Origin: Carya illinoinensis
Taxonomy: Eukaryota > Streptophyta > Magnoliopsida > Fagales > Juglandaceae
Direction: 5' to 3'
Assembly (NCBI RefSeq): GCF_018687715.1
Contig: NC_056767.1
Span: 1,488,001-1,552,000 of the forward strand
Length of the DNA stretch: 64,000 nt
A program made the position numbers and the translations under genes. How positions within the stretch are numbered: the stretch's first letter is position 1; each line of letters starts with the position of its first letter. This document shows positions 23,949 through 35,879 of the stretch, piece by piece. Below the pieces are notes generated by a model. The model did not search any database. It worked only from the letters and a program-made list of their open reading frames with translations, and was not told where the DNA came from.

Positions 23949-25056
23949 TTTGTGCATTAGCTGCTTTATTTTTCTGTTACCAACCACTGCTATAAATTAA
24001 CAATCTATAACATATATTTTCTATTACACATAATTTTCGAAGCAGAAGCAAAGCTCCTATTGAGGCACGAAATCCTGCTTTAATGATATTAATTTAGTAC
24101 ATGTCAATAAACATTCAACCATTGAAATTTTAAAAAAAGTTCAGAACATATCTTGTTCTTTCTTTTATAATGCTTTGTATTCCTTCCTCTAATTGAACAA
24201 TATCACATTCAGAAAACTTTACAAACAATTTTTACATGCACAACTAGGTGTGCCAAAGTCCAGAGGTAGCATGACAAATCTTAAAAGCACATTAGTTGGA
24301 CCCCATAAATAGTGGGTATTATTTCTGTTAAAGTATCTACTGCAACTACATCATATCCCTCAAGCTCCAGCTCTACAAATTGTGCACACAATGAGTGTCC
24401 AAGAAGTACCATTACCAATATGGCAAGAGTACCTCTTCAAGATCATGACAGCAAGCCTCCAGACAGCAAGCCTTGCAAATATGGAAGCTCACACTTAAGG
24501 CAAGTCTTTGCAAGAATCATGGATCCTACAAAATCTGCTATATAACTCTGTAATCCCATTGATTCAGCAAATCAATCTTATTTATGTTAATTGTATTATT
24601 TGCTTCCTTGTATAGAAAATAATGTGCATCTCTCAAGAGTGTATCTTTTGATTCTTTTATTGACTTGTACAAACTATATAATGAATATACAATATACTGG
24701 TTTGGTGTGTTAGCCAAAACCATTTTTCTGTGATTTTGTTCAATTTCATGCCTGGGTAATCTGGTTCACTGGTTTTGTGCCTTGTTCAATTAAATAGGCC
24801 ATATCAACAAAATGGCTATTCTCCTTGAAACATAACTAAGAGCAATGAAAAGTCATTAATGTATGCCGTATGCATGCTGTTACTTCTTGTCATAAAAATA
24901 TCTAGTTCATACAGTTGGCAGTTGTTTTGGAGTTGTGATGGTACCATTAGACCGTTCACCCTCTTGATTTTGACAATTTCTTTGAAGTTGATGATGCATT
25001 GAATCAGAATCATTAACAGATATTACGAAGTAAAAATGCCTAAAACTCACGAGTCC
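23949..25056. other. Intergenic DNA, nothing recognised
   Basis: Holds the probable 3' UTR of the RTM2-like gene at its left end. A plus-strand ORF at 24312-24545 has no recognisable features. Confidence 0.4.
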
Positions 25057-25189
25057 AAAAGGCATACCAGTTTGGCCAAAGGCCAACGGCCTGATGGCAT
25101 GAAGCCCCACCTCCAAAAGTGAGGTCTGGGGTTCAATCCCCTCCCCAAATCCCCATATCAAAAAAAAAAAAAAAAGGCATACCAGTTTG
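25057..25189 (+). mobile_element. tRNA-related SINE with target-site duplication
   Basis: A body of about 97 bp (25075-25171) ends in an A-run of about 16 and is flanked by the direct repeat 'aaaaggcataccagtttg' (25057-25074 and 25172-25189; the A-run makes the left edge of the second copy ambiguous). A perfect RNA polymerase III B-box like sequence, GGTTCAATCCC, lies at 25130-25140, and an A-box-like region at about 25092-25103. The tRNA-like head, A tail and long target duplication together identify a short SINE in plus orientation. Confidence 0.85.
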
Positions 25190-25851
25190 ACCTTATGAAT
25201 TCAGATGCTATAGATACGGTACCAACGGAATGAGATAAATGGAAAGAGCACCTTTTTAGGGAATTAACAAGGAGATCAATGTTGAGACGACAAGAAATTT
25301 GAAGAGTCTGGTACATGTAATGATTTCTAGGATTGCTATGGGATTATCTGCCAGGAAGCATAGTGTTTTTTTTAGTAAGAGGTATAGACAACTTTCACAG
25401 CCAAAGAATAAAATAACTCCTCGTTATTCCATGGCTCAAATAACTTTGGTCACAATTCGTTACGACAGAAGAGTTTCTTCAAAAGTATCTGACAAAGCCT
25501 GTTCCTCGGGTTATCGTAATTGACCTTTCCTGCCGCGTTGAATTCAATTACCACAAAACTATTTGAATCTCGACCTTTAAATCTATACCCCCAAATGAAA
25601 AGAAAAGAAGGAAAGAAAAGCAATATCAAGTAAATGTGGGGTCCAGTACAAGGTTTCTGCAAGTGTTGAATATGGGAATGGTGTTTGATCTCCATGAATT
25701 GTTGGGTAACTCGAAAGAAAGCGACCCTTTTGACATAAACCTTGAAGAAAGTGCAGCCAGCGGTGCTGAACGTGAAACTTCTTCAAAGCTAATCAGATTT
25801 ATGGCGATAATTTAAGATAGTAATTAAGGATTTTGGTAGCCCATAATGTAA
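25190..25851. other. Intergenic DNA, nothing recognised
   Basis: Short overlapping ORFs on both strands without family resemblance. Confidence 0.35.
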
Positions 25852-26310
25852 TTAACATTTCTGCTGCATCCCATTCCCGTCCATAGTCCATGCTGTAAAA
25901 ATATTCTTCAGATATTTATACTGCACATATTGAAAACCAACCAGCAAGAGACAAAAAAGGCTTTTGGCATTGAAAGCTATAAATGTTATGACAGCTGACA
26001 AGGAGTTATGAGAGGAAGGCGACTGCTCTGGCAGCCTCTTCAATTCATTTGGTAGGTATGTATGCAAAAGGCTAGTCTGACTTCGAACCAGATGATGTTG
26101 TAATGCCAACAGATGTGGAAGTCCTTCTTGACGAAGATTTAAAACGAAGTGATAGATTGTCCAAATAAAAGTCCAAATGAAAATAATCATAGAAGAGAAT
26201 AAGAGAAACATAAACGTGGAGTCAGAAAATTGCAAATCAAGTTTGTTGGCTGAATTGGGTACAGCAGATAGACAATGCATCACAGAGAAGACCGAGAGAA
26301 CAGAGACCAT
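25852..26310 (-). CDS. Possible small membrane protein, unidentified
   Basis: An ORF of 152 residues with an N-terminal hydrophobic segment, a second around residues 33-57 (FMFLLFSSMIIFIWTFIWTI) and a third near 107-125. The predicted protein would be multi-pass and small. I recognise no family, no splice sites force the frame, and codon usage is not distinctive, so this may be a chance ORF or part of a decayed gene. The adjacent minus-strand ORF at 26513-26872 is equally anonymous. Confidence 0.22.
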   Translation of the reverse strand: MVSVLSVFSVMHCLSAVPNSANKLDLQFSDSTFMFLLFSSMIIFIWTFIWTIYHFVLNLRQEGLPHLLALQHHLVRSQTSLLHTYLPNELKRLPEQSPSSHNSLSAVITFIAFNAKSLFCLLLVGFQYVQYKYLKNIFTAWTMDGNGMQQKC

Positions 26311-26395
26311 CGTTTTACCAGAGAGAGGGAAGCTTTAGAAAGCAAAGGACTTTGTCAAACAAACACAATGAACCCTAGGCAGTCAAAATACAATT

Positions 26396-26451
26396 AATCT
26401 GTCCTTTTATATTAATATACTTTGACTTATCAAAAAAAAAAAATCTGTCCT
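26396..26451 (+). mobile_element. Tiny LINE 3'-tail insertion with target-site duplication
   Basis: A 36-bp insert (26406-26441) ending in 'gacttatc' plus a run of 12 As is flanked by the 10-bp direct repeat 'aatctgtcct' (26396-26405 and 26442-26451). The 'ttatcaaaaaa' terminus resembles the tail of the LINE fragment at 44.2 kb. An extremely 5'-truncated retrotransposition is the simplest reading. Confidence 0.65.
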
Positions 26452-27741
26452 AAACTAGGACCAGAAAAACACTGTCCGGCATCCATAGGAATTAAGTTAT
26501 ATAACCTTAAAATTACCACTTCAATCTCCGTTGGATAAAAAGCAACCAAGTCAGGCAGAGGAGCTTGAAACGACTCAATTCACCATGGTCATCCTGATTG
26601 CGAAACAGCAACTTGGTCTCCCACTCGATTCCTCCTGAGACGGTCACAAGAAGCAAGGTTACAAGCAGGAAAGCAAATGTTTTATTTACCCAAGACAGAG
26701 AAGTCAGAAAAGGAAAGCATCTTTGGAAGACTCCTGATGGAATACTTGTACTCAATAGAATAGAAGTCAAGGTTATCAGGGGCGTGCACCGAGTCTTGGT
26801 CAAGATGTTGCGCGCTGACCAATAAATTAAAGGAAAATTCTTCTTGTCATCCTCACACTTCACACACCACACTTTCTAAATAAAAATCTCTTCCCCCTTC
26901 CATGTTGCGGACTTTTTTATTTCTTGTTGCAAGAACTCGCAGTGTGTCGATATACATCAATTTTATAAATTTCACGCAGGAACAACTAATTTTCTCGAGT
27001 AATTTTGTTAGTCTCAGAACGAACAAGTCCAAGGAGAGCTAACTCTTATTTTGTTTGATTCTCCTTTTCACTCACAAAAAGTACATGGAATTAGATAGAA
27101 ATATAGCCACCATGAGAGAAATACCAGTACTCGTGTAAAATGGCTTTCCGGTGAAGTATGGGAATGAATTCCATGGAAAACTCCCATATAATTTGCGTTT
27201 CAAGTTATTCTATCATAAACCCTTCTCCAAATAGATATGCACACAAAGAACACCATCTTCCGCGCTACAAATTCGAAATGCATTAAGGCCTAATAACAAA
27301 ACTCCACAACAACAGGCAATTTCCACAACAGAAGTTCATGTACCATGGCTCCAAGAGAGACATGTTCATTAACAGAAATCAGCTACAACACGAAGATGCA
27401 ACAACTCGCCTAGCAATTTGATTATACAATGTAAGCAAAGACAAAACCCAGAAAGAAGATAACCATGGACCGGAGGGGTCCATTCCTTTTTCTTTTCTTT
27501 TTTTTCCAGCTTTACACAAAATCTATGGTGATAAATACAGAAACTTGTCCGCCTTAGTCCTTACCCAGTTTATTCCTGACACACACCACTGACCTCATTC
27601 TTCTCAATCGAATCGTAACCTGTCTTCTTGTCCCTCCCGTGTTCTTCCTCTTCATGATAGTCATCATCTTCTTGTGCATTCCCCAAATTCGAAAAGTCCA
27701 CCTCATTTTGAAATTGAACACCAAATCATCACCTTCTTCCT
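26452..27741. other. Intergenic DNA and probable 3' UTR of the ROH1-type gene
   Basis: No gene recognised. The right-hand few hundred bases lie just beyond the stop of the minus-strand gene and likely include its 3' UTR. Confidence 0.4.
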
Positions 27742-28953
27742 CTATGCGGGATTGTTGGGCCTTCCACCCGAAGAGTCAAGCCCCTCCGTTCGGTTCCGCA
27801 CAATCATGTGAAACAAGTCTCTCACCTGTCGCCCCAATGGGTCCAATCCCACTTTCAACGCCTCGTAAACTTGAGAGAATTCCTCCACTCTCTGCCTCAC
27901 CTCCCCTTCCTTCTCCTCCGCCAATGGGAACTGAACCGAATCCGCCAATTCGCTAAGCGCCCTAGCGCATTTCTCAATCTGATGAATCTCCCTCAACAGC
28001 CCGCACGCGTTCTTCCTGTCCCGCTTCTTTGACTCGTCAAGAATCCGCTCGTGCAGTGAGAGGATCGGCCCCGCCCACAAGAACTGCCTTGGGATATTGA
28101 AGTGCACCTGCAAACCACGGTCCTGGCACGGAATAGCCGCCACCAGAGCCCACATTACGAACAGCAGCACCGAATTCATGGTAAAGACGGGTGCAGCGAG
28201 GCCGTTCGTAGCCACGAGTTCGTTTCCTTTCGGAGCCGTCAAATTGTTCCCAATCACCTGGAGCTGCCGCGCCGCCGACCACGACCGGGATACGCTCCAC
28301 GACAGCGACCGGAAATGCCCCAAGGAACGGTTTTGATGGTGGCTATGGTGATGATCCTTCGCCGTCGTCGAGGAAGAGGACGAGTTGTTGCTCCTTCCAA
28401 ACGATCGGTTCCGGTGCGCGATCGTGGCGTTGGGGTCCTTCTCGTCGAGCATGGCAATAGCCAAATCGATGAGCGCCTTGTTGGCGCGACGGAATTGGCC
28501 CTCGCCGAGAGTTTTGCGGTTATCGAGAGCGCACAAAATGATCTCGATCAGCTTCTGCCATTGGCGGATCTGCTCAATCCCATCGCGAATTGCGTTGCAC
28601 ACGTCAAGAGCCTTCACGCTCCGCTCAAAATAATCCGAAACCAACCGATCCATAGGCGGCCGCAGCACCAAAGCTCTATGATTGAACAGAATAATCCTAA
28701 ATTCCTCATGGCAACAAAGGAACGCATCCAGAAGCTTCCTCACCCAAGCCAAGGAAAGCAACTCGTCGGCGCTGGCAGATGACAAATCGGCGAACCGGTC
28801 AGCGACCTGCTTCTGGAAGGCCTCGGGGTCCATCTCCAAGCTGCTGGCGTCGCGGGCCGGTTCCATGGAGTGGACGACCGGATCGCGTCGGAGGCTGAGA
28901 ATCGAACGTCCGAGAAATGCAGAAGAAGAACCTTGGTAGTCCGTAACGGGCAT
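27742..28953 (-). CDS. ROH1: ROH1/BYPASS-related protein (DUF793)
   Basis: Single-exon gene of 403 residues. The start at 28953 (MPVTDYQGS) is chosen over an in-frame ATG 14 codons upstream because the MPxTDYQG N-terminus is the conserved beginning of Arabidopsis ROH1 proteins. An N-terminal alpha-helical region of about 170 residues contains a [22 protein letters not shown] segment of the BPS1/ROH1 type. A Ser/His-rich linker follows (183-209), then a conserved [15 protein letters not shown] stretch (218-232), one hydrophobic helix at about 258-276 ([19 protein letters not shown]), and a C-terminal helical region to the end. Known ROH1 proteins bind Exo70 exocyst subunits and affect seed-coat mucilage deposition, while the related BPS1 limits a root-derived growth-arrest signal. 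Length matches the family (about 400). The local sequence is GC-rich compared with its surroundings, as expected for this intronless gene. Confidence 0.92.
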   Translation of the reverse strand: MPVTDYQGSSSAFLGRSILSLRRDPVVHSMEPARDASSLEMDPEAFQKQVADRFADLSSASADELLSLAWVRKLLDAFLCCHEEFRIILFNHRALVLRPPMDRLVSDYFERSVKALDVCNAIRDGIEQIRQWQKLIEIILCALDNRKTLGEGQFRRANKALIDLAIAMLDEKDPNATIAHRNRSFGRSNNSSSSSTTAKDHHHSHHQNRSLGHFRSLSWSVSRSWSAARQLQVIGNNLTAPKGNELVATNGLAAPVFTMNSVLLFVMWALVAAIPCQDRGLQVHFNIPRQFLWAGPILSLHERILDESKKRDRKNACGLLREIHQIEKCARALSELADSVQFPLAEEKEGEVRQRVEEFSQVYEALKVGLDPLGRQVRDLFHMIVRNRTEGLDSSGGRPNNPA

Positions 28954-29159
28954 TCTCACATGGACAATAAACAAATAGAAACCTCTAATCCCCAAAAAAT
29001 TCCCACAATTGAATTCGAATCCTTGAAAGCAATTGAATCAAAAGGGTTAAATTCAATCAAAGTCGAGATTTTGAGGTTGAGAAGCTTTACAGACAAGAGA
29101 CAGAGAGAGAAGGGGGTGGATAAATTAGGGTTTTTGGAGAGAAATGAGAGCCGAGAGGG

Positions 29160-29167
29160 ATTTAAAT
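29160..29167 (-). promoter_or_regulatory. Possible TATA-like box of the ROH1-type gene
   Basis: ATTTAAAT lies about 210 bp upstream of the start codon on the minus strand, preceded by a C/A-rich tract and followed by a CT-rich leader. Spacing is acceptable for a plant promoter, but this is pattern matching only. Confidence 0.3.
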
Positions 29168-29220
29168 GGGGGTGGGGGAGATTCGTGGACCGCGTACGGA
29201 GGCCTTTCGATTTTACTTTT

Positions 29221-29222
<2 letters not shown>

Positions 29223-29251
<29 letters not shown>
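29223..29251. repeat. Poly-C run of 29
   Basis: A pure run of 29 C on the plus strand (29 G on the minus strand) directly upstream of the ROH1-type promoter region. Confidence 0.95.
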
Positions 29252-29254
<3 letters not shown>

Positions 29255-29526
29255 TATTATCATTTTAGTTAACTAATTAACTTCCTTAACAAAACTTTAC
29301 TTCCTAAAATACCCTCTTCTCTTTCTGTTTCTATTTTCTTTTTATTTTTTATTTTTTACGCGCATCGGACACGTCCTGCACACGCCTCCCTCTCTTAAAT
29401 CTCAACTGCTCCCTCGCTCGTATCGCATTTTTATACCAACAATTCTATTTTTATTTTCCCACTTTTTTTGTTTGGATTTTTAATTTCTTCTTTAGATTCT
29501 CTAATATAGAGTGAGACAAATATAAG

Positions 29527-29690
29527 AGAGTTGTTATATACAATTATTTTTATATATTTTTTATACACTTAATTGATTTGATTGGTTAAAATAATTATTT
29601 TATATTTAAAAAAATAATATAATCGATCATATTAATAGAATACATAAATAATACGTAAAAATAAATATACATAGAGTTTTTGTAAATATA
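29527..29690. repeat. Small AT-rich MITE, copy 1
   Basis: Shares with 32181-32335 and 37113-37277 a left end like 'gctacatacagtcatttttatatattttt' (varied), a central 'ttgattggttaaaa', and a complementary right end such as 'aaaagtgactgcac'. Non-coding, about 160 bp, consistent with one MITE family. Degenerate here. Confidence 0.5.
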
Positions 29691-31854
29691 AATAGAAATT
29701 AGATTTTACATTATTTATTGAGTATGCTAGTATTATGAAATTAATTTTGTCCATTTTTTTCTCTTTCTAAATTTTAGCTTTCAGATAGAGTCTAAAAATT
29801 CACAATGCATATATTTTTTCAAAAAATTTTCATTATAAAAGAATTTTATAAAAATAAGCTAACAAACTGATATAGTTTAATGTGATATATTATATTATAA
29901 ATGTCATTTTACTATAAAATACATCTGATATATAATATAAAATTACGTCAATTTATAAGATTTTTACATGTATAGATCTAGCAATTATCATATTTTTACA
30001 TGTATTTTAATTATTTTTAACATAGAAAGATAAAGATTCAATATAAAGAAAAACAATTTATGTTTTAATATTATCTAAGAGGTCGATAAAGACAGCATAT
30101 TATGTAAATTTATTTTAATTATGTTACATAAGACTTTATTTAAAGTGTCATTTTCATGATCTTAAGACAAAGTTTTAAGAAATTATAATCTTTATTTTCT
30201 CACTAATCAAATGCAAACAATATATATATATATATTTATGTGGTAATGAAGTCTTCAAAAAAACTGTAAAAAATTATGGCGGAAAAAGTGTAAAGTGTGA
30301 AAGGAGGAGAAGGATGGATGCAGACGTGGCGGGCATAACTGGGTCGTCGCTGGCGCGTAAAATGGAGAGCGACTTGGTCTGGTTCTTCTTTCTTCTTCTA
30401 GAAATGCATAACCAGAATTACATGGGTAAAAAGACTAAAAAACCCCTACAGAGAGCTATGTTTGACTTTTTCTCTTGTTCGACACCTTGGCTTTAATTAT
30501 AAATATACACGTAATATAAATATCCTCGTAATGGTATTTACAGTCAAATAATATGTAATTATTTTTTAAAAAATAAATAAATTATAAATTTATATAAATA
30601 AAATAAAATTTTTAATAAAAATATTATTTTTTTAAAATAATTATACTACATTTATATATTTTATTATAAAAAATTTGATTATTTTCTTTTTATTTTTATT
30701 TTTAAATATTAAAAAAATTAAAGAAATGGCCAGTCGCGTCTCCATCAGAAAGCAAATGGAAAAGAACTATCAAATCAATTCTTTTGTTTTTTGCTTTAAA
30801 TACAAAAAAATATATCAAATCAAGCTTTCTTATCGTTAAAATTAATTTGGGGGAATACATCCACGTCGTGATTTAAAAAGAATAGGCCTCCTTTATCTAA
30901 AAGATCTAATTTTTTTATTTATTATTTTGAAGATAAGATCCAAATCAAGTCGTAAATTTAATGTGCATTTATATGGAGCTTCTTTCTTGTAATGATCCTA
31001 TAATGTTTTTTTTTTTTTTTCTCAAAGAGGAAGTACGAGGTTTCAACTATTAGGGCTATAAGATTTATAGGATTACAACTTTTCTTGGTAAAAAGAAAAA
31101 TGTGTGACCAATATCGAATCATATGACGATTAATTATTGGTGATGATGAGATAAGGAGATGGCACTTTTTAGTGTTGATATGGATAGATAGATAAGGTGT
31201 TTTTACTATTGATATCTAACATATGATTCACATTTGATGATTTTACTATAAATTTATATAATGACGTGATTTAATAAGATTTGTTAAATTTATTTTACAA
31301 TAAAAATAATTTTATAATTTAATATATCACATCAAATCACATCAGTTTATAAATTTATTCTTAATAAAATACTAAATTTGTAACCTATGGCTCCTCTGTC
31401 CGTCTTCTTGGACTTCTTGCTGTTTTCTTTCCATGCCTACGACTTCATTACCTATTATTTTTATTGGGTTGGAAAAATCTTGAATTTACCATCTTCCAAC
31501 CACTCAAAGTGTACACACATCGTACCACAAAATCTCCGAGATCAACATTATAAGTCAAGAATTGTCGTAATCCAACCTATGCGTGAAGCTCACATGTTGC
31601 TATGGATGATGTATCCATGACTCCAATATCAAAAGTAAGGCATTGTTGGATTCCTTGACCTCAAAACTACAAGATGGATTTCACCCCCACACACCATTCT
31701 CGTAGGCACGAAAGTCCCAAGCGCTGATAAAGTCGTTGGTGTTGTTTCTTGAGTGCCGCCATAGACTTGGTTTTTTGTCTTTAGATGTTACTTCTCCTAA
31801 ATGATAACATGGAGGCAGCTTAGGTAGAAATATTAGATTCAATAAGTCAAAATA
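29691..31854. other. AT-rich intergenic DNA
   Basis: No gene recognised. It includes a stretch at about 31200-31370 that resembles the palindromic MITE at 48.8 kb in its phrases ('cacatcagtttata', 'gacgtgattta'). A short ORF at 31387-31620 and the text after it look like fragments of something older that I cannot name. Confidence 0.4.
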
Positions 31855-32045
31855 TTATTTGGGTGGCTCTATGGCCACCGCAAGGAGCCCTGGCTCGCTA
31901 GTTCATTTTGTGTGTTTTTTTCATTTTTTCACATGCATTTTTTAATATTTTTAAATATTTTTAAAAAAATTCACAATATTATTTAAAAATACTTATTTAA
32001 TCATTAAATAAATAAATAAAAAACCATCAGTAACCCCAACGAGAA
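31855..32045. repeat. MITE-like element of a 'ggtggctct' family
   Basis: Begins 'gggtggctctatggccacc' and has an AT-rich core with 'cacaatattatttaaaaata' and 'aataaataaataaaaaacc'. Related cores occur at about 36920-37075, 47262-47455 and 59845-60015. At 47262-47455 the ends 'catgggggctctcg' and 'ggtagagccactc' are partly complementary, supporting a MITE. Confidence 0.45.
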
Positions 32046-32180
32046 CTAGCAGGAAGAGTAGCATTTTCCATAATATTTTGTTACTGGTTGGCCACCTCAA
32101 AAGTGCATTTAGTCAATCCACTTTTTGGATCGCAACAAACCACCTACATGTAGTCATGTTCTTAACTTAGCCAAGAAGAG

Positions 32181-32335
32181 TTTTGCTACATACAGTCATT
32201 TTTATATATTTTTTACATATTTTATGGATATGATTGGTCAAAACAGTTATTTTATATTAAAAAAATGACGCAGTCGATCTCATCAGCAGAGTACACAAAG
32301 AATATAAAAGTGACTGCACAAAAATTTTTTGAATT
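32181..32335. repeat. Small AT-rich MITE, copy 2
   Basis: The best-preserved copy. The left end 'tacagtcatttttatat' and right end 'atataaaagtgactgca' are imperfect inverted repeats around a 'gattggtcaaaacagttatttt' core. Confidence 0.6.
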
Positions 32336-33377
32336 CAAATACTCATAATCTTAATGTATAATGCATTCATTGATTATATAATTGAATTATAAAAGAATTG
32401 TAGGAGAATTGTACGTGTATGGTTCCTCATTTTAATGCGAGAGAAATATACACATTCAATCCACGAAAGTGACGAGTTGCATAGAACTCCCATTTTTGTG
32501 GTCTTTAGCACAAGTGACCCATGATTACTTCATATGCTAGGCCTCTAAGTTGTGGTCCTTTATTGGAATATATATGGCCCACTATATGCATCTTCGGATC
32601 TCCATCCACGTGTCTCTCTTTTACAATAAATATTAGGTAGGTTTGATAATTGGCAATAGGTGAGCTGCTTGATTAAACAGCTGAACTCAGCAATGGGACC
32701 TATTTATCAGGCCTTCTACCACATACCACCCAAAAACCTAAGTTAGTCTCCCAACAAGAGGGCACCCCAGATTCATTATTTGCCAGGTTTCTTGACCTTG
32801 ACCATGAAAGATTCCTATAAATCCTGACACTCGAGAATGAGGACCACAAAATTTTTCAGGTCAGATTCCTTAAACATGTGATTATTTTCATAAAAGGCCA
32901 AAGGTACATCTGTGGGAATTTACCCACAACCATTTCTCTGCTTTGGAGCCACACCAGGGGTTATCATGTGATAAATTTTTATTTTGAACAGGTGTTTAAA
33001 AAATTTCACTTAAGATAGCATGGGAAGAAGAATGTTGAGTACATAACTTCTTTTTTAGATGAGATGAAGCCCTATTAATTTGTTAAATTATTTTTGTATA
33101 ATTCTTTTGTAAATATGACGGTGCTTTTTTTACTTTCCATAGTCAATGTAAGGCCTTTTTACTTTAGTACAAAGCATAAATGACTGCTTAATTGGGATAT
33201 GAAGTTAATATGGTTGAGGTTCTCCACACAATCATTTCATAGAAAATTTTGATGTGTTTGGCAACAAAAGGATTGGTACTCTCATAATCAGTCATTAGTG
33301 TCTTGAAAAACAGCAAAAATTTCAAATTGTGTTTGAATCAGTTCTAAATCAGACCAACAGCAAAAATGTTACAACAA
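32336..33377. other. Intergenic DNA, nothing recognised
   Basis: No ORF or repeat of note. Confidence 0.4.
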
Positions 33378-34524
33378 TTTTCTACAAGGGTCGCGCTACT
33401 GTGTCGCTTCCCTATTATCACTGCAAATGACCACCTGATGTGGCATATAATTAAAAAAAAAAAAAAAAAAAGCAAAAAGAGGCTGAAAATATCATGGGAT
33501 TTGTTCAAAACACTTCAAAAAATTCATCATACTCATCCCATCACCCTACCGACGTTGCCTCCTCCCTTGCCAACCATGCGTTGTCACCGTGGCCATCCCG
33601 TCGCTAAACACTGTCACGAGTGCTTCCATCGCTGCTCCCTCCTCCACAAGAACCATCCCGCAACACAAAACTTCTACCCTCATCCACAAGTGCCTTCCGT
33701 CACGACAGCAAAGCTTTTACCCTCCTCCACGAGTGCGTTGCGTCGTCAATTCCCTCTTCATTGTTTGTTTATTTCTAGTAAACTCCACCAACTTCTCCCT
33801 ATTGATGCTAAATTTCTTCTCTTCACAAACAGACGTTTGGATGTAGAATTTTTTTCCCCCAAAACATAAAAGCTTTTGACTTGCTTCTTAGGGGGTTTGG
33901 TTTGTTCCTTTTTTTTTAGTCTAGAATTAGCTTAAATGACTGTTAGGTGTAGTATTTTGTATGAAATTTCTATGTACTTTGAGCTGGCGTGGAGTGAATG
34001 TGGAGCCAGGGGCTGAATAAAAAACCGGGGAGGTGGGGCCAAATCTGAATTGGGGGGCGTCAAGTTTGTGGAGTCGAATCGGTGGTGGAGTTTCTATGTG
34101 GACCCAGATCTCGCCGGAGATGGGACCAAGTAGGATGATCAACGCCGTGAGGGAGGCGGTAGGTGGATGCATTTCTAGATCCCCTGTTTCGGATTTGAAT
34201 CTGTTTTTGAGTTTTTGTGTGGAGCATTCCGTCGCTAGAAATAGGGCTGAGTTTGGTGGTGATCGGTGTTGTGATGGTAGGTGCAGGTGGATAGATGGAT
34301 GGGTTTTAACGGATCAATTTTCTCTTTACACGAAGAAGAAACAAGGAATACATGTGGTAAGGAGAGACTTGTCTTTACATAGAGAAAAAGAAGGAACGCA
34401 GGCGGAAAGTGTGTTTTCTTTGTCTTTCACAAGTCACATAAGCACTACAAGTCATATGCCACGTCAAGCGGTCATCTAAAGCGGGCACAACCAGGCTACA
34501 TGGTAGCTTTTCCCTTTTCTACAA
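33378..34524. mobile_element. Non-autonomous Mutator-like element (MULE)
   Basis: The body at 33388-34514 (1,127 bp) is flanked by a perfect 10-bp direct repeat 'ttttctacaa' (33378-33387 and 34515-34524). The termini are long imperfect inverted repeats: left 'gggtcgcgctactgtgtcgc' with, about 45 bp in, 'gatgtggcat'; right, read on the other strand, 'gggaaaagctaccatgtagc' with 'gacgtggcat' at the same depth. A target duplication of 9-10 bp plus long terminal inverted repeats is the Mutator signature. The interior has GC-rich proline-type ORFs (33366-33869, 34033-34479) but no MURA transposase motif. Whether the interior was captured from a host gene is not evident. Confidence 0.75.
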
Positions 34525-34540
34525 TAAAATCTCATTCAAT

Positions 34541-34624
34541 AAAACCCCAATTTTACAAATAATGTCACAACTAAAACAATACAAAACCCCAATTTTACAA
34601 ATAATGTCAAAACTAATACAATAC
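34541..34624. repeat. 42-bp tandem duplication
   Basis: Two near-identical units starting 'aaaaccccaattttacaaat' at 34541 and 34583, differing at only a few positions. Confidence 0.9.
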
Positions 34625-35367
34625 AATCATAAACTGTACATAGATTTCTTTTTTAATTATTATTGGCACTCAGCATCCGGACAAAGCTAAACTAATCTCG
34701 AGATGTACAAGCACTCAAAGGAAAAACTCTTCCAGTCCGATGAAGCCTTTGGACTGTATAGAAATTATATGAAGCCTTCGATCTTCTGGGCAATTGAGGG
34801 AGCTTGCCCATAGATCATTCCATTCTCGCCTCTCCATTCTTCACTTTATCCTTTCTTCCCCCTTTTCTCTTCTCCTTTTTACTCTGTGGATGTCCATTCC
34901 TATCAAAGCTCTCTGAAAGTAAAATTCTCAATGGTCCCTCTTCGGATAAACAATTGATTACCAACGTTCATGCAAACCCTGCCGCCAAAAACTCACTCGA
35001 AACTCTTTCATGTGGCTCAAAATTTATCCATGACTGCATGCAATTCGATAAAGCTGATCATATCCCTAGAGTAAACCAGTCCCTGCAATACCCAGAAGTA
35101 TATTTGCAACAAGTATCGTGAATAAGAAATGAAGACAATATAAACAGTAAAAGTGGCTCATTGCCTCGTCCTGAATCACATCTCTTGTATCTGTAACTCC
35201 AATCAACTGCGGATTCATGGCTCAATTTCAGAAAGCATGCAAATTGCTTTATGTTTTGACGGTTCAACCACAATTCATGTGAAAAAAAAAGCTAATCTTT
35301 AGTATAGCGTGCCTTAATGTTTGACTATATCTAGATGCTGATGACAATAGAAACTAATATGGTGTAT
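34625..35367. other. Intergenic DNA, nothing recognised
   Basis: A plus-strand ORF at 34804-35121 has no family features. Confidence 0.4.
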
Positions 35368-35879
35368 GATGCCCTCAGATCTCATAGCTTTAACCATATC
35401 ATCTGCGGCTCAATGCAAATGGCATTCACCGAAAAGCCTCTGCACACCACCAGAGATATATACACACATACATACATACATACACACATAAACATTGATA
35501 CTGGAGAAGAAGAGGTGGTGGAGGTGGAGGCAGTAGTGTGTAAAGGCTAGTGATAAATATAAACCAAGCAACCGCTCAATAAAGATCATCTGCTCATCAT
35601 CGGGCAAGATAGAAATGTAGGGTGCCAAATGTAAACCAGAGTGGGTGCTAGGAAACCAATCACCATCAAATCCGCACAACAGAAGAACTAAGATTGCAAA
35701 ACCCAAAGACTGAAAGAGAGAAAGATGGGTTCTAGACTTGGACAGTAAATGATTAAAAGCAAGAAGTGAAAAAATATAAGAGAGAAACGTGGAATAAAAT
35801 CCAATCATCATACTCATATAAAGAATTGTAGCTCATACAAAATTAATAATTGTTTCTTATCAAATAAAGAGTTGAACCC

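Noticed and set aside
25130..25140. Possible tRNA gene (B-box)
   Set aside because: No cloverleaf can be drawn; the A tail and target duplication show it is a SINE.
28102..28782. Long plus-strand ORF opposite the ROH1-type gene
   Set aside because: It is antisense to a clearly conserved gene; GC-rich coding sequence often leaves long shadow frames.
28954..28995. Upstream in-frame ATG of the ROH1-type gene
   Set aside because: MPxTDYQG is the conserved N-terminus of the family, so translation should start at 28953.
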